Shown here: piece by piece, positions 1-8,952 of the stretch
Layout: every line of letters begins with the position of its first letter
How positions within the stretch are numbered: position 1 is the stretch's first letter
Source of the DNA: an uncultured Bacteroidales bacterium
Lineage (GTDB): Bacteria > Bacteroidota > Bacteroidia > Bacteroidales > P3
Length of the DNA stretch: 64,000 nt
Direction of reading: 5' to 3'
Assembly: GCA_900314725.1 (NCBI GenBank)
Contig: OMWJ01000005.1
Span: forward strand, 84,738-148,737
Notes under the pieces: model-generated
The model's database searches: none
What the model was told of the DNA's origin: nothing
Seen by the model: the letters and a program-made list of their open reading frames with translations, nothing else
Program-made: the position numbers and the translations under genes

Positions 1-383
1 ATCCTAAGTTTTGGAATCAAAGACGACAGACTTTCATCATTTTGTAGTAAAAGAGCATTGCCTGATTTGTTCTTCCAATAGGAATCAATCATTCTATCTA
101 AATCATACTTCTGATATTCTTCAAAAGACAATTTTCTGGTCTCCAAGATAACATCACCAACCCTTTTAAACTCTATGTATTCATTATTTACAGGGTCATA
201 TTCTACTGTGGTTGTTATATTTTGTGGTTCGTTAAGATACAAAGGACTGTCTGAGTTTTCTTTTACAGGGAAATGAAGAGAGTCTGGATTAGATATAAAA
301 CCATTGCAAACGCTTGCAAAAACGTTTGAGCAAGTAAGAATAATCGTAGTTGTTATTAATATACAAACTCTTTTTATTGTCAT
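1..383 (-). CDS. sprA: SprA, T9SS outer-membrane translocon, N-terminal part only
   Basis: This is the first 127 codons of a gene that runs off the left edge of the window. The ATG is at 383-381. The product opens with a hydrophobic signal-peptide-like stretch (residues 7-20). Next comes a segment reading SPLYLNEPQNITTTVEYDP, then LSFEEYQKYDLDRMIDSYW. This layout (a 'PLYL...P...VEYDP' strand and a 'FEEYxxYD' helix) is what I know from SprA/Sov, the very large outer-membrane channel of type IX secretion. The gene starts 9 nt after the ruvA stop, and ruvA-sprA adjacency is common in Bacteroidota. Only the N-terminus is visible, so integrity cannot be judged. Confidence 0.8.
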   Translation of the reverse strand, partial: MTIKRVCILITTTIILTCSNVFASVCNGFISNPDSLHFPVKENSDSPLYLNEPQNITTTVEYDPVNNEYIEFKRVGDVILETRKLSFEEYQKYDLDRMIDSYWKNKSGNALLLQNDESLSSLIPKLR

Positions 384-392
384 ACAAGACCT

Positions 393-983
393 TTATAAGC
401 GTTTCAATGCCTCTTTTATTAAGTTTTCTACATCCGTTTGGCTGTCTTCCTTTAGAATCTTGTCTAAGGTTTTTTCTATAATGATTTTGTTGAAGCCTAA
501 TGTCTGCAATGCTAATAACGCTTGTTCTCGGTTTTTATTGTCTGTTTGACTTGTGGTGTTGGATATTTCAGACGAATAATCCCATTTTTGAACCTTATCT
601 TTTAAATCTACTATAACTCTTTGAGCAGTCTTGTTACCTATTCCTTTTATGGCGTTTATGGATTTAAGGTCTTCATCCCTTATAGCTTTGACCAATTCAT
701 CTGAGTTGAGAGAAGAAAGTATCACCCTTGCAGTATTAGGTCCAATGCCACTAACACCTATTAATAAACGGAACAACTCTCTTTCTTTTTCATCGGCAAA
801 GCCATAAAGCACCTGCATATCTTCTCTTACAATAAAATGAACAAAAACCTTACCCTCTTTCTTCTCTTTTATCTGAGAATAGGTGTTGAGACTAATCTCT
901 ATTTTATAACCCACGCCGTTGCAATCTACAACCACGAAGGACGGATTTATCAAAGCAAACTTACCATTCAAATATTCGTACAT
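393..983 (-). CDS. ruvA: Holliday junction branch migration protein RuvA
   Basis: The 196-residue product matches the usual RuvA length. RuvA tetramers bind Holliday junctions and load the RuvB motor. Visible are the N-terminal OB-fold (MYEYLNGKFALINPSFVVVD), the tandem helix-hairpin-helix core (LIGVSGIGPNTARVILS and INAIKGIGNKTAQRVIVDL), and the C-terminal three-helix domain that contacts RuvB (ALLALQTLGFNKIIIEKTL). It is co-directional with sprA 9 nt downstream and probably shares its transcript. The long divergent spacer upstream holds repeat cluster A. Confidence 0.97.
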   Translation of the reverse strand: MYEYLNGKFALINPSFVVVDCNGVGYKIEISLNTYSQIKEKKEGKVFVHFIVREDMQVLYGFADEKERELFRLLIGVSGIGPNTARVILSSLNSDELVKAIRDEDLKSINAIKGIGNKTAQRVIVDLKDKVQKWDYSSEISNTTSQTDNKNREQALLALQTLGFNKIIIEKTLDKILKEDSQTDVENLIKEALKRL

Positions 984-1192
984 AATAGTTCTGAAATAGT
1001 TATAAAGAAGTAACGGATAAAGATAAAAAAAATTGTATCCTGATTACAGCACATTATTTAAATTGATTTTTATTATCATGTTGTCAAGATTGTTTTTATT
1101 TTAATCAAACTAAAGTAAAAGATAAATTAGTTTAAGTAAAAATCTGTTTTTATTATATTTATAAAAATATATTATGTTAATCTCATTTAAAG

Positions 1193-1300
1193 AAAAAAAA
1201 GACTTGGTTTTAAAAATTTAAAACGAAGACTTTTTACCCAAAAGACTTAGTTTTTACACCCAAAAGACTTGATCTTTTTTTTGAAGGATCAAGATAAAAA
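1193..1300. repeat. Modular A/T-tract word repeat, cluster A
   Basis: This lies in the 453-bp spacer between divergent ruvA and the DUF4175 gene. On the plus strand the words AAAAGACTTGG, ACGAAGACTTTTT, AAAAGACTTAG and AAAAGACTTGATC follow each other, each flanked by A- and T-tracts. Short linkers ACCC and ACACCC separate them. GATCAAGA near 1288 is the inverse of the preceding TTGATC. The same words recur in clusters B-F elsewhere in the window. Confidence 0.8.
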
Positions 1301-1336
1301 TGATGATGACATATGTATGTTGTTATCATCATTTTT
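1296..1336. other. Strong hairpin in a divergent spacer
   Basis: The arms 1296-1311 and 1321-1336 pair over 16 bp with one G-U pair, around a 9-nt loop. The hairpin sits directly after repeat cluster A and about 100 bp upstream of the DUF4175 start. Because the flanking genes diverge, it is not a normal gene-end terminator. Confidence 0.6.
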
Positions 1337-1403
1337 TGTTGTTAAGATTTAATTAAGTTTAAGACAAATCCTAAAAATTTTTTTTGATTACCAGAAAAAA
1401 TTG

Positions 1404-1411
1404 TAATTTTG
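1404..1411 (+). promoter_or_regulatory. -7 box TAATTTTG for the DUF4175 operon
   Basis: It matches the Bacteroidota -7 consensus TAnnTTTG exactly. A TTTG lies 17 nt upstream (1383-1386). The start codon of the DUF4175 gene follows 25 nt downstream. Confidence 0.7.
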
Positions 1412-1436
1412 CAAATAACAAATGAGGTGGTTTTAG

Positions 1437-4400
1437 ATGAGCAACAAAATAATTGACAAGCTTAATGACTTTATACGTTCTTATTACAAAAATCTCGTAA
1501 TAAGGGGTTTGATTTATTCGTTGTTGCTTTTGGCTGTTTTTTTTGTTGTGCTTGCCTTAATTGAAACTTATAGTTGGCAAGGTCAATTGACTCGTACTAT
1601 TATCTTTTATTCTTATATTACTCTTGCTGTCGGGGTTTTAGTGTTTTGGGTTTTTATTCCTTTGGCGAAGATATTTTCTATAGGTAAGACGATTTCCTAT
1701 AGGCAGGCAGCAAAAATAATAGGTGAGCATTTTGTGGAGATAAAAGACAAGTTGCTTAATCTTTTAGAATTGCAAGAATTAGCTCAAGCAAATGAAGAGA
1801 ATACAGTAGGCAACACTCTTCTTGCAGCGGCCATAGAGCAGAAGACACTCTCGCTTTCTCCTTTTTCCTTCCATAAGGCAATAGATAAGACAAAGACAAA
1901 GAAATATGCTAAGGTGCTTGTTGGAGTTGTGGCAATTATTGTTGTGTTATCTCTGTGCTTTCCAAGACTATTTTCTTCAGCTGCAACTCGTTATATTCAT
2001 CATAATGTTTTCTTTGAAAAGCCAGCACCGTTTAGGTTTATTTTTGATGAAAATGTTAAGGTTTTGCAGCATAATGATGTGGATATAAAAGTGAGAGTGG
2101 AGGGGGATATGTTGCCAGATAAGGTTAATATTTTGATAAATGGGCAGAGTTTAGAAATGAAAAAGAAAGATAATACTCATTTCCTTTACACTATTTCCCA
2201 AATTCAAAAGAGTACTATGGTGCAGTTTGAGGCTGTAGGTGTGGAAAGTAAAATATATACCATAAAAGTAAATCCCAAACCCGTACTGACAGACCTTAAA
2301 GCCGAAGTTGTTTATCCTAAATATACTCGTTTAAAGAATGAAACTCTTAATAATGTTACTGATATTTCTGTTCCAGAAGGCACGCAAATCAAATGGGTAA
2401 TAAGAAGTAAAGATACAAAAGAGATTCTTTTCAAGAGTAATGACAATATAGTTAAACTCTCTGTTTTGAAGGATATAACAAACCATTCTGTAAAATATCT
2501 TTCCTCTCAAAGCATTAGCATAAAGATGAAGAACTTTTCTACTCTTTCAGAAGATAGTTTGGCATTTTTTGTCAATACCATAAAAGATGAAAGACCGCAG
2601 ATAGCAGTAATAGAAGAGAAAGAGAGTGATTTGGCAGATAAGGTTTATTTTAGGGGACAGATAAAAGACGACTATGGTTTCTCACGTTTGGAGTTTCATG
2701 TAAAGATAACAAATTCTAATGGCAATACTTATGTGGATAACAAAAAACTTTTGCCTATTACTACAAATGAAAATGCTCAGGAGTTCTATTATCTGTTAGA
2801 TTTAGATGAATACAAGATTAACGCAGGAGATAAGGTGGAGTATTATTTTGAGGTGTGGGATAATGATGGTATTCATGGAGCAAAAAACACAAGAAGTCAA
2901 AGTTTTAATATAGCAATCCCTGATAGTAAAGAGGTGGAGAAAAAGGTAGAAGACAACACTAAAGACATCAGCAAACAAACAGACAATGCATTGAAAGAAC
3001 TTAAGGATTTGCAAAAGAAAATCACTGAACTTACCAAACGTTTGGCAGAGAATAAAGAACTGACATGGAGAGACAAACAGGAGTTGGAGAACCTGAAAAA
3101 CAAGCAAGAGAAGATAAGAGAGAATATTCAGAATATACAAGAAAAGATACAAGAGAACACAACCTTAGAGGAAAAGTTTAATAACAATATTGATGAAGAC
3201 CTGATAAAAAAACAGACGGAAATAGAGAACCTTTTCAAGTCTTTGGAGAATAAGGAACTCAAGGAATTAATGAAGCAGATAGAACAACTGACCAAGCAGC
3301 AGATGGATAAAGATAAGATGAATGAGGGCTTAAAGAATTTGCAGATGCAGAATGATGAGTTGTCAAAACAATTGGATAAGAATTTGGAACTATATAAGCG
3401 TTTGGATGTTGAAAAGAATATTAATGATGTTGTAGATAAGCTTAAAGAGTTGTCAAAAAAACAAGAATCACTTGCAAAGGAGACCTTGAATAAAAAATCT
3501 GACAAGCAAGACCTCTCTAAAAAACAGGAAGAGATAAACAAAGAGTTTAAGGATTTGCAGAAAAAGATGAATGATATTCAAAAGAAAAATGCAGACTTGG
3601 ATGATCCTTTTAAGTTCAAGAGAGAGAAAGATAAGGAGAACGCAATAAATAAAGACCTCAACGATGCGAAGAATAATATAGATAACAACAAGAATAAGGA
3701 TGCTGCAAAGCAACAGCGGAATGCCTCAAAACAGATGCAGGCAATGGCTGACAAAATAGAGAAAGAAATGGACGATAGTCAAGAAGAACAACTTGCAGAA
3801 GATATAGATAATGTCAGACAGATACTGAAGAATCTTGTTACCTTATCAAAAGAAGAAGAAGCCTTGATATACGCTTCTCAAAAAACCGCTGTCAATGACC
3901 CTGCTTACCAAAATATAATCAATAAGCAGAATATCATCAAGGAGAGTATGAAAGATATATCTGATTCCTTATATAATATTAGCAAACGTCAGCCCCAAGT
4001 AAGCAACACTATACACGAAGAGACATATAAAGTAATAGAAAACATCAACGCTTCTCTTGATAAGCTTTTGAAATACAATCAGAGCTATTACAATTCAATG
4101 CATAATACAGGGGCAGCTACTTCTCAACAATATGCTATGACTTCTATGAACAATCTTTCGTTGCTTTTGGCTGAGAGTCTTGATAATATGAACAAGCAAC
4201 AGAACCAATCAAAGAAAAAGAATGGAAAAGCTTCTCAACAGTGCAACAATCCATCTTCTTCTGGAGGTAAAAAGGATATAAAGAATCTCAAACAGATGCA
4301 AGAAGCTCTGAATAAAGAGATTCAACGTCTGCAAAAAGAACTTGAAAAGCAGGGCAACAAACCACGAAAGATAGGAGAGGGGAAACAACTGAATGAAGAA

Positions 4401-4814
4401 TTGGCTAAAGCAGCAGCAAGACAAGAGATGATAAGAAAGATGATGGAAGAATATCTTAAAGAAATGAAAGACGAGAGTGGAAAGTCAGTTGGAGGAATGA
4501 ATAAGGTACTGAAGAATATGGAGGATACGGAAAAAGATATTGTAAATAAAAGAATAAATGCTAATACAATAAAACGCCAGAACGAAATACTTACTCGTAT
4601 GCTTGAAAGTGAGAGGGCAGAGAAGAAAAGAGATAAGGATAATGAGAGAAAATCTACCTCAGGAGTTGATAAAAAACAAAATAATGATAAAAATTTTGAA
4701 GCCTTTAATAAGTTGAAAAATAGAGAAATGGAACTCTTTAAGGAGATACCTCCTGTATATTCTTCTTATTATAAGACAAAAATTAATGAATATTTTTATA
4801 ACTTTGGGCGATAA
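1437..4814 (+). CDS. DUF4175 family large membrane/coiled-coil protein
   Basis: The 1125-residue protein has two N-terminal membrane segments (about residues 22-42 and 55-78) and a third near 157-175. A periplasmic beta-rich region follows to about residue 500. From there long, highly charged Lys/Glu/Gln/Asn coiled coils run nearly to the C-terminus. This architecture, and its position just upstream of ybeY, fit the Bacteroidota DUF4175 family; its function is unknown to me. It probably forms an operon with the next two genes (16 nt, then 5 nt spacing). The low-complexity coiled coil explains the several long shadow frames on the opposite strand. Confidence 0.75.
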   Translation: MSNKIIDKLNDFIRSYYKNLVIRGLIYSLLLLAVFFVVLALIETYSWQGQLTRTIIFYSYITLAVGVLVFWVFIPLAKIFSIGKTISYRQAAKIIGEHFVEIKDKLLNLLELQELAQANEENTVGNTLLAAAIEQKTLSLSPFSFHKAIDKTKTKKYAKVLVGVVAIIVVLSLCFPRLFSSAATRYIHHNVFFEKPAPFRFIFDENVKVLQHNDVDIKVRVEGDMLPDKVNILINGQSLEMKKKDNTHFLYTISQIQKSTMVQFEAVGVESKIYTIKVNPKPVLTDLKAEVVYPKYTRLKNETLNNVTDISVPEGTQIKWVIRSKDTKEILFKSNDNIVKLSVLKDITNHSVKYLSSQSISIKMKNFSTLSEDSLAFFVNTIKDERPQIAVIEEKESDLADKVYFRGQIKDDYGFSRLEFHVKITNSNGNTYVDNKKLLPITTNENAQEFYYLLDLDEYKINAGDKVEYYFEVWDNDGIHGAKNTRSQSFNIAIPDSKEVEKKVEDNTKDISKQTDNALKELKDLQKKITELTKRLAENKELTWRDKQELENLKNKQEKIRENIQNIQEKIQENTTLEEKFNNNIDEDLIKKQTEIENLFKSLENKELKELMKQIEQLTKQQMDKDKMNEGLKNLQMQNDELSKQLDKNLELYKRLDVEKNINDVVDKLKELSKKQESLAKETLNKKSDKQDLSKKQEEINKEFKDLQKKMNDIQKKNADLDDPFKFKREKDKENAINKDLNDAKNNIDNNKNKDAAKQQRNASKQMQAMADKIEKEMDDSQEEQLAEDIDNVRQILKNLVTLSKEEEALIYASQKTAVNDPAYQNIINKQNIIKESMKDISDSLYNISKRQPQVSNTIHEETYKVIENINASLDKLLKYNQSYYNSMHNTGAATSQQYAMTSMNNLSLLLAESLDNMNKQQNQSKKKNGKASQQCNNPSSSGGKKDIKNLKQMQEALNKEIQRLQKELEKQGNKPRKIGEGKQLNEELAKAAARQEMIRKMMEEYLKEMKDESGKSVGGMNKVLKNMEDTEKDIVNKRINANTIKRQNEILTRMLESERAEKKRDKDNERKSTSGVDKKQNNDKNFEAFNKLKNREMELFKEIPPVYSSYYKTKINEYFYNFGR

Positions 4815-4830
4815 TTTACGTATAAGAATT

Positions 4831-5256
4831 ATGATGAAAAAAGATACACTTGAAATAAAAAATAATGACGCTTTAAGGGTTGAAGAATTTATTGAAGGGA
4901 TATGTGCTGACAATCATTTGCATAACTATATGGGTAGTATTTCTGTTGCAATATCAACAGCGTTAAGTCTGTCGCAAGGAGATATGACACTATGTTTTGA
5001 AAAATGTGTTGGTGGTGTATGCTTTACAATAATGACAGAAAAGGGAAATTTCTTTTCTTTGTTGAATGCAGACAATCAAGACAATGAGTTCTCTTTCCTT
5101 TTAAATGCTTTGACTGACGAGATAGAGGTTAAAGACGAAGGCAGGACTTTGGATTTAATATTCTACGTCAGTGGTGTTGATGAAGAACTTGCGATGAGAA
5201 GGAAAGAATTGTTGCACGAATATTCTCTTAACGTACTTAAATTTGTTACAAAATAA
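4831..5256 (+). CDS. Small ATPase-like (HATPase_c-related) protein, apparently degenerate
   Basis: The protein is 141 residues from the ATG at 4831. That start is preferred over an upstream in-frame ATG inside the DUF4175 gene because it follows that gene's stop by 16 nt. A second ATG follows immediately. In other Bacteroidota an anti-sigma/histidine-kinase-like ATPase sits here, between DUF4175 and ybeY. The segment HNYMGSISVAISTAL resembles the N-box helix of that family, but the Asn expected to coordinate Mg-ATP is missing and no clear glycine-rich G box is seen. I infer a divergent, possibly non-ATP-binding member. Confidence 0.5.
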   Translation: MMKKDTLEIKNNDALRVEEFIEGICADNHLHNYMGSISVAISTALSLSQGDMTLCFEKCVGGVCFTIMTEKGNFFSLLNADNQDNEFSFLLNALTDEIEVKDEGRTLDLIFYVSGVDEELAMRRKELLHEYSLNVLKFVTK

Positions 5257-5261
5257 GAACT

Positions 5262-5675
5262 ATGGCGGTAAGTTTTAATTTTGATAATTCTTTCAACCTT
5301 AAAGACCGACTTAAAATCAAGCGTTGGATAAAACAAGTAGTTGAAAATGCTGGGTTTAGACTTGGGAGTGTGTCTTATATTTTCTGTTCTGATGAAAAGA
5401 TATTGGAAGTAAATAAACAATATCTTAATCATGACTTTTACACTGATATTATCACCTTTGATTATGTTGAAAAGGACATAATAAATGGAGATATTTTTAT
5501 TTCTACAGACAGGGTTAGAGAAAATGCTCAAGAGTTTAATGTTGCTTTTGAAGAAGAATTGCATCGTGTTATTATACACGGCATACTTCATCTTTTAGGT
5601 CAGCAAGACCATAGCCCAAAGGAAGAAAAACAGATGCGAAAGAAAGAAAACGAAGCCCTGCTTTTGTTTAAGTAA
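5262..5675 (+). CDS. ybeY: Endoribonuclease YbeY, rRNA maturation
   Basis: At 137 residues this is normal YbeY length. The zinc site HGILHLLGQQDH (residues 107-118) has the family's H-x3-H-x5-H pattern. Upstream, LNHDFYTDIITFDY matches the conserved substrate-face block. YbeY is a metal-dependent RNase needed for 16S rRNA 3'-end processing and ribosome quality control. The gene starts 5 nt after the preceding stop and ends 4 bp from the convergent ABC exporter gene. Confidence 0.95.
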   Translation: MAVSFNFDNSFNLKDRLKIKRWIKQVVENAGFRLGSVSYIFCSDEKILEVNKQYLNHDFYTDIITFDYVEKDIINGDIFISTDRVRENAQEFNVAFEEELHRVIIHGILHLLGQQDHSPKEEKQMRKKENEALLLFK

Positions 5676-5679
5676 TGTT

Positions 5680-7476
5680 TTACAATTCTTGCATTGTGTA
5701 AAGGTTATAGTATAGACCTTGTTTTTCGTATAATTCTTGATGTGTCCCTTGTTCTTTTATTTCTCCGTGATCTAAGACAATAATTTTGTCAGCATTCTTT
5801 ATGGTTGAAAGTCTATGGGCTATGACTATTACCGTTCTGTTTTGAGAAATATTGTCTAAAGCCTCTTGAACTAAAACTTCACTCTTGTTGTCTAAGGCTG
5901 ACGTTGCTTCGTCTAAAATTAATATATCTGTATTTCTTAATACCGCACGAGCTATAGCAATCCTTTGTTTTTGTCCTCCAGATAGTTTATCACCTTTATC
6001 TCCTATATTGGTTTCATATTGTTCTGGTAAGGAAACAATAAACTCTTCTGCGTTGGCTATTTGAGCAGCTTTTTGTATCTGTTCAAAAGAATAAGCGGTA
6101 TTACCAAAGGCGATATTATTCTTTATGCTGTCATTTACCAATATCGTTTCTTGACTAACTATGGAAATATTATCTCTTATCTTATATGAACTGATGTCTC
6201 TTATTGATACCTCATCAAAGCATATTTCACCACTGTCTGCAAGGTAAAACTTTTCTATTAAGTCTATCATCGTGGTTTTTCCAGAACCAGAAGGACCAAC
6301 AATAGCAGTTGTCTTTCCTTTTTCAAACAGGCATGACACGTTTTTCAAAACAGGAACACCCTTTTCGTAGGAGAATGAAACATTATTAAATGAAATTCCC
6401 TTAGTTATCTGTGGAAATTCTTTAGACTTGATAGGTTCTTTTATTGTGTTTTCATCATTTTCTATCTCCATAATTCTCTCTATGGAAGCAAGACCTTTCT
6501 TTATTTTATATGAGGCAGTGGAAGCATCTTTTGCTGGCTTGATGATTAGGATGAAAAGAATGAGATAGACAATAAACATGGTGCTTGTAAGTCCATTGCC
6601 AGAGATGACCTCATTGCAACCAATCAAAAGAATAACAGCAACTACAATAGAAGATAATACTTCGCTTAAAGGAGATGCAAATTCTATTCTTCTATAGACG
6701 GTGTTTCTTAGAGTGGTGAAATCGTTATTTATTTTTTTGAATATCTTGTTTACATATTCTATGGCAGTGAGAGATTTTATTATCCTAAGACCTCCTATAG
6801 TCTGTTCTATAACTGAGACTATAACGCCATTGGTTTTTTGCAATCGCTTGGAATTAGATTTTAGTCTGTGAGATAGAGTAGAGGTAACAATAATAACAAT
6901 AGGAAAAAGAACGATAGTAACGAGGGTAAGTTTCCATTCAATGTAGAAAAGAATACCAAGATATAAAATAACAACAACCACAGAGTTGATTATTGTTGCA
7001 ATGGATTTCAATACTGTTTCGTCATACTCTATAACATCAGAAGATATTCTTGAAAGTAAGTCTCCTTTTTTGTGTTTGGTAAAAAAAGACAAGTCTCTTG
7101 TAACAAAACATTGAAATATATTGTTGCGGATATTTCGTGTTATCTTGTTGCGAGTACAGCCCATATAATATTCTGCTAACCATTCAAATAAATCCTTAAG
7201 AAAATAGATAACAAGAACGATTATTGTGAAATAAATAAGGGCGTTTTGTTTTCCAAAAGTAAGGAAATACCCGTAGATATTATTTAGCAGTTTATCCAAT
7301 TCAGTAACAGAAGCAGAAGAGTCCTCAATAAACAATATCTGTAAGAAATTGTTTAAGGAAAGAATTGAACAGATAGAAAACACAGACATCAACATTACCA
7401 AGAAGACATAAAGTATATATCTTGGAATGTAAGGTTTTATGTTCTTAAATATGAATTTTCTTTCTGTTCTTGTCAT
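5680..7476 (-). CDS. ABC exporter, fused permease and ATPase (MsbA-like)
   Basis: The 598-residue half-transporter has six membrane helices in residues 1-320 and a nucleotide-binding domain at the C-terminus. The ATPase shows Walker A GPSGSGKTT (about 393-401), signature LSGGQKQR (about 498), Walker B ILILDEATSALD (about 517) and the switch His in VIAHRLST. It would work as a homodimer. Lipid A flippase (MsbA) is the usual annotation, but substrate cannot be read from sequence. It lies 68 nt downstream of purB on the same strand. Confidence 0.9.
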   Translation of the reverse strand: MTRTERKFIFKNIKPYIPRYILYVFLVMLMSVFSICSILSLNNFLQILFIEDSSASVTELDKLLNNIYGYFLTFGKQNALIYFTIIVLVIYFLKDLFEWLAEYYMGCTRNKITRNIRNNIFQCFVTRDLSFFTKHKKGDLLSRISSDVIEYDETVLKSIATIINSVVVVILYLGILFYIEWKLTLVTIVLFPIVIIVTSTLSHRLKSNSKRLQKTNGVIVSVIEQTIGGLRIIKSLTAIEYVNKIFKKINNDFTTLRNTVYRRIEFASPLSEVLSSIVVAVILLIGCNEVISGNGLTSTMFIVYLILFILIIKPAKDASTASYKIKKGLASIERIMEIENDENTIKEPIKSKEFPQITKGISFNNVSFSYEKGVPVLKNVSCLFEKGKTTAIVGPSGSGKTTMIDLIEKFYLADSGEICFDEVSIRDISSYKIRDNISIVSQETILVNDSIKNNIAFGNTAYSFEQIQKAAQIANAEEFIVSLPEQYETNIGDKGDKLSGGQKQRIAIARAVLRNTDILILDEATSALDNKSEVLVQEALDNISQNRTVIVIAHRLSTIKNADKIIVLDHGEIKEQGTHQELYEKQGLYYNLYTMQEL

Positions 7477-7544
7477 AAAGTATCAATAAATAATGAAAGA
7501 TAAGGTTGCCTAACATCAGCAAAGTCAAGCAACCTTAATGAGTC

Positions 7545-8891
7545 TTAAATTTCAGGGTATATTCCTATATAATTATGAGGAGTTATTTGTTTCATTCTTT
7601 GCTTTATCTCATCGCTGACTTGCAAAGTGTCAATAAACTCATGTATTATTTGTTTATTCATCTTAGTGTTTTTGCGAGTCAGTTGTTTAAGCGTTTCGTA
7701 TGGATTAGGATAGTCTATGCTTCTTAGGATGGTTTGCAAGCCTTCAGCCACAACAGCCCAATTGTTTTCCAAATCTTCTTTCAAAGCAGCTTCATTAAGT
7801 ATAAGTTTGTTTATACCTTTCTTTAAAGAATCCAAAGCAATTAGAGTGTGAGCTAAAGGAACACCAATATTTCTTGACACAGTGCTATCAGTAAGGTCTC
7901 TCTGCAAACGAGAGATTGGCATTTTCATACTTAGATGAGTAAGGATAGCATTTGCCATTCCAAGATTACCTTCTGCGTTTTCAAAATCAATAGGATTAAC
8001 CTTGTGTGGCATAGCAGAAGAGCCAACCTCACCTTCTTTTATCTTTTGTTTGAAATATTCCATAGAGATATATAGCCAAATATCTCTGCAAAAGTCAATA
8101 AGTATGGTGTTTATCCTTCTAAGGTTGTCAAAATATGCTGCTAAGTTATCGTAATTTTCTATCTGTGTTGTGAATAAATCACGTTCCAAACCTAATGAGG
8201 CAACAAACTCATCAGCAAAATTCGTCCAATCTATATCAGGGAAAGCAATATTATGAGCATTAAAGTTTCCTGTTGCTCCTCCAAATTTAGCCGAAAAAGG
8301 GATAAAAGAGAAATAAGCTAACTGTTTTTCTAATCTGTAAGCAAAAACTTTTATCTCTTTTCCTAAACAAGTAGGAGATGCAGGTTGTCCGTGAGTATGA
8401 GCAAGCATAGGAACATCTTTCCATTCTGTTGCCTTAGCGTTTATAAGGTCTATAATCTCGTCAAGCATAGGTAAAAGAACATCATCGTTGCAATCTTTAA
8501 GAGAAAGAGGAACAGATGTGTTGTTGATGTCTTGAGAAGTTAAACCAAAATGTATATATTCTTTATGTTTAGAAATATTTAAAGCGTCAAACTTTTCTTT
8601 AATAAAATACTCTACTGCTTTGACATCATGGTTAGTAATCTTTTCTATGTCTTTTACTCTTTGAGCGTCTTCAACAGAAAAGTTTCTGTAAATATCTCTC
8701 AAACTTTCAAATTTGTCTTTATTGAAATCTTTTAGGGCATTCAAAGGAATGTTACATAAAGCAATAAAATATTCTATTTCTATTCTAACTCTGTATTGTA
8801 TAAGTGCTTTCTCTGAAAAATAGTTTTCTAATTTTTCTACTTTATTTCTGTATCTCCCATCTATAGGGCTAATTGCTAACAAACTATTCAT
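7545..8891 (-). CDS. purB: Adenylosuccinate lyase
   Basis: The 448-residue protein carries the fumarase/aspartase superfamily signature GSSAMPHKVNPIDFE near residue 290, with the catalytic Ser in the flexible loop. HTHGQPASPT near residue 165 carries the general acid/base His. It removes fumarate from SAICAR and adenylosuccinate in purine synthesis. Length and opening (LLAISPIDGRYRNKVE) match the E. coli-type PurB subgroup. It follows the phosphatase gene by 61 nt on the same strand. Confidence 0.97.
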   Translation of the reverse strand: MNSLLAISPIDGRYRNKVEKLENYFSEKALIQYRVRIEIEYFIALCNIPLNALKDFNKDKFESLRDIYRNFSVEDAQRVKDIEKITNHDVKAVEYFIKEKFDALNISKHKEYIHFGLTSQDINNTSVPLSLKDCNDDVLLPMLDEIIDLINAKATEWKDVPMLAHTHGQPASPTCLGKEIKVFAYRLEKQLAYFSFIPFSAKFGGATGNFNAHNIAFPDIDWTNFADEFVASLGLERDLFTTQIENYDNLAAYFDNLRRINTILIDFCRDIWLYISMEYFKQKIKEGEVGSSAMPHKVNPIDFENAEGNLGMANAILTHLSMKMPISRLQRDLTDSTVSRNIGVPLAHTLIALDSLKKGINKLILNEAALKEDLENNWAVVAEGLQTILRSIDYPNPYETLKQLTRKNTKMNKQIIHEFIDTLQVSDEIKQRMKQITPHNYIGIYPEI

Positions 8892-8952
8892 AATTTACTA
8901 TGGTTTTATATATTTTATTCAATAACGCAAAACAAAAAGAAAAATTGCTTTG

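Noticed and set aside
1193..1300. Repeat cluster A (and B-F) as a CRISPR array
   Set aside because: The units are not identical and have no constant spacer length. They vary in order and orientation, and no cas gene is in the window.
2802..3713. Long open frames on the minus strand across the DUF4175 gene
   Set aside because: They are shadows of the Lys/Glu/Gln-rich coiled coil. They encode Phe/Leu/Ser-rich, unlikely proteins and lack promoters.
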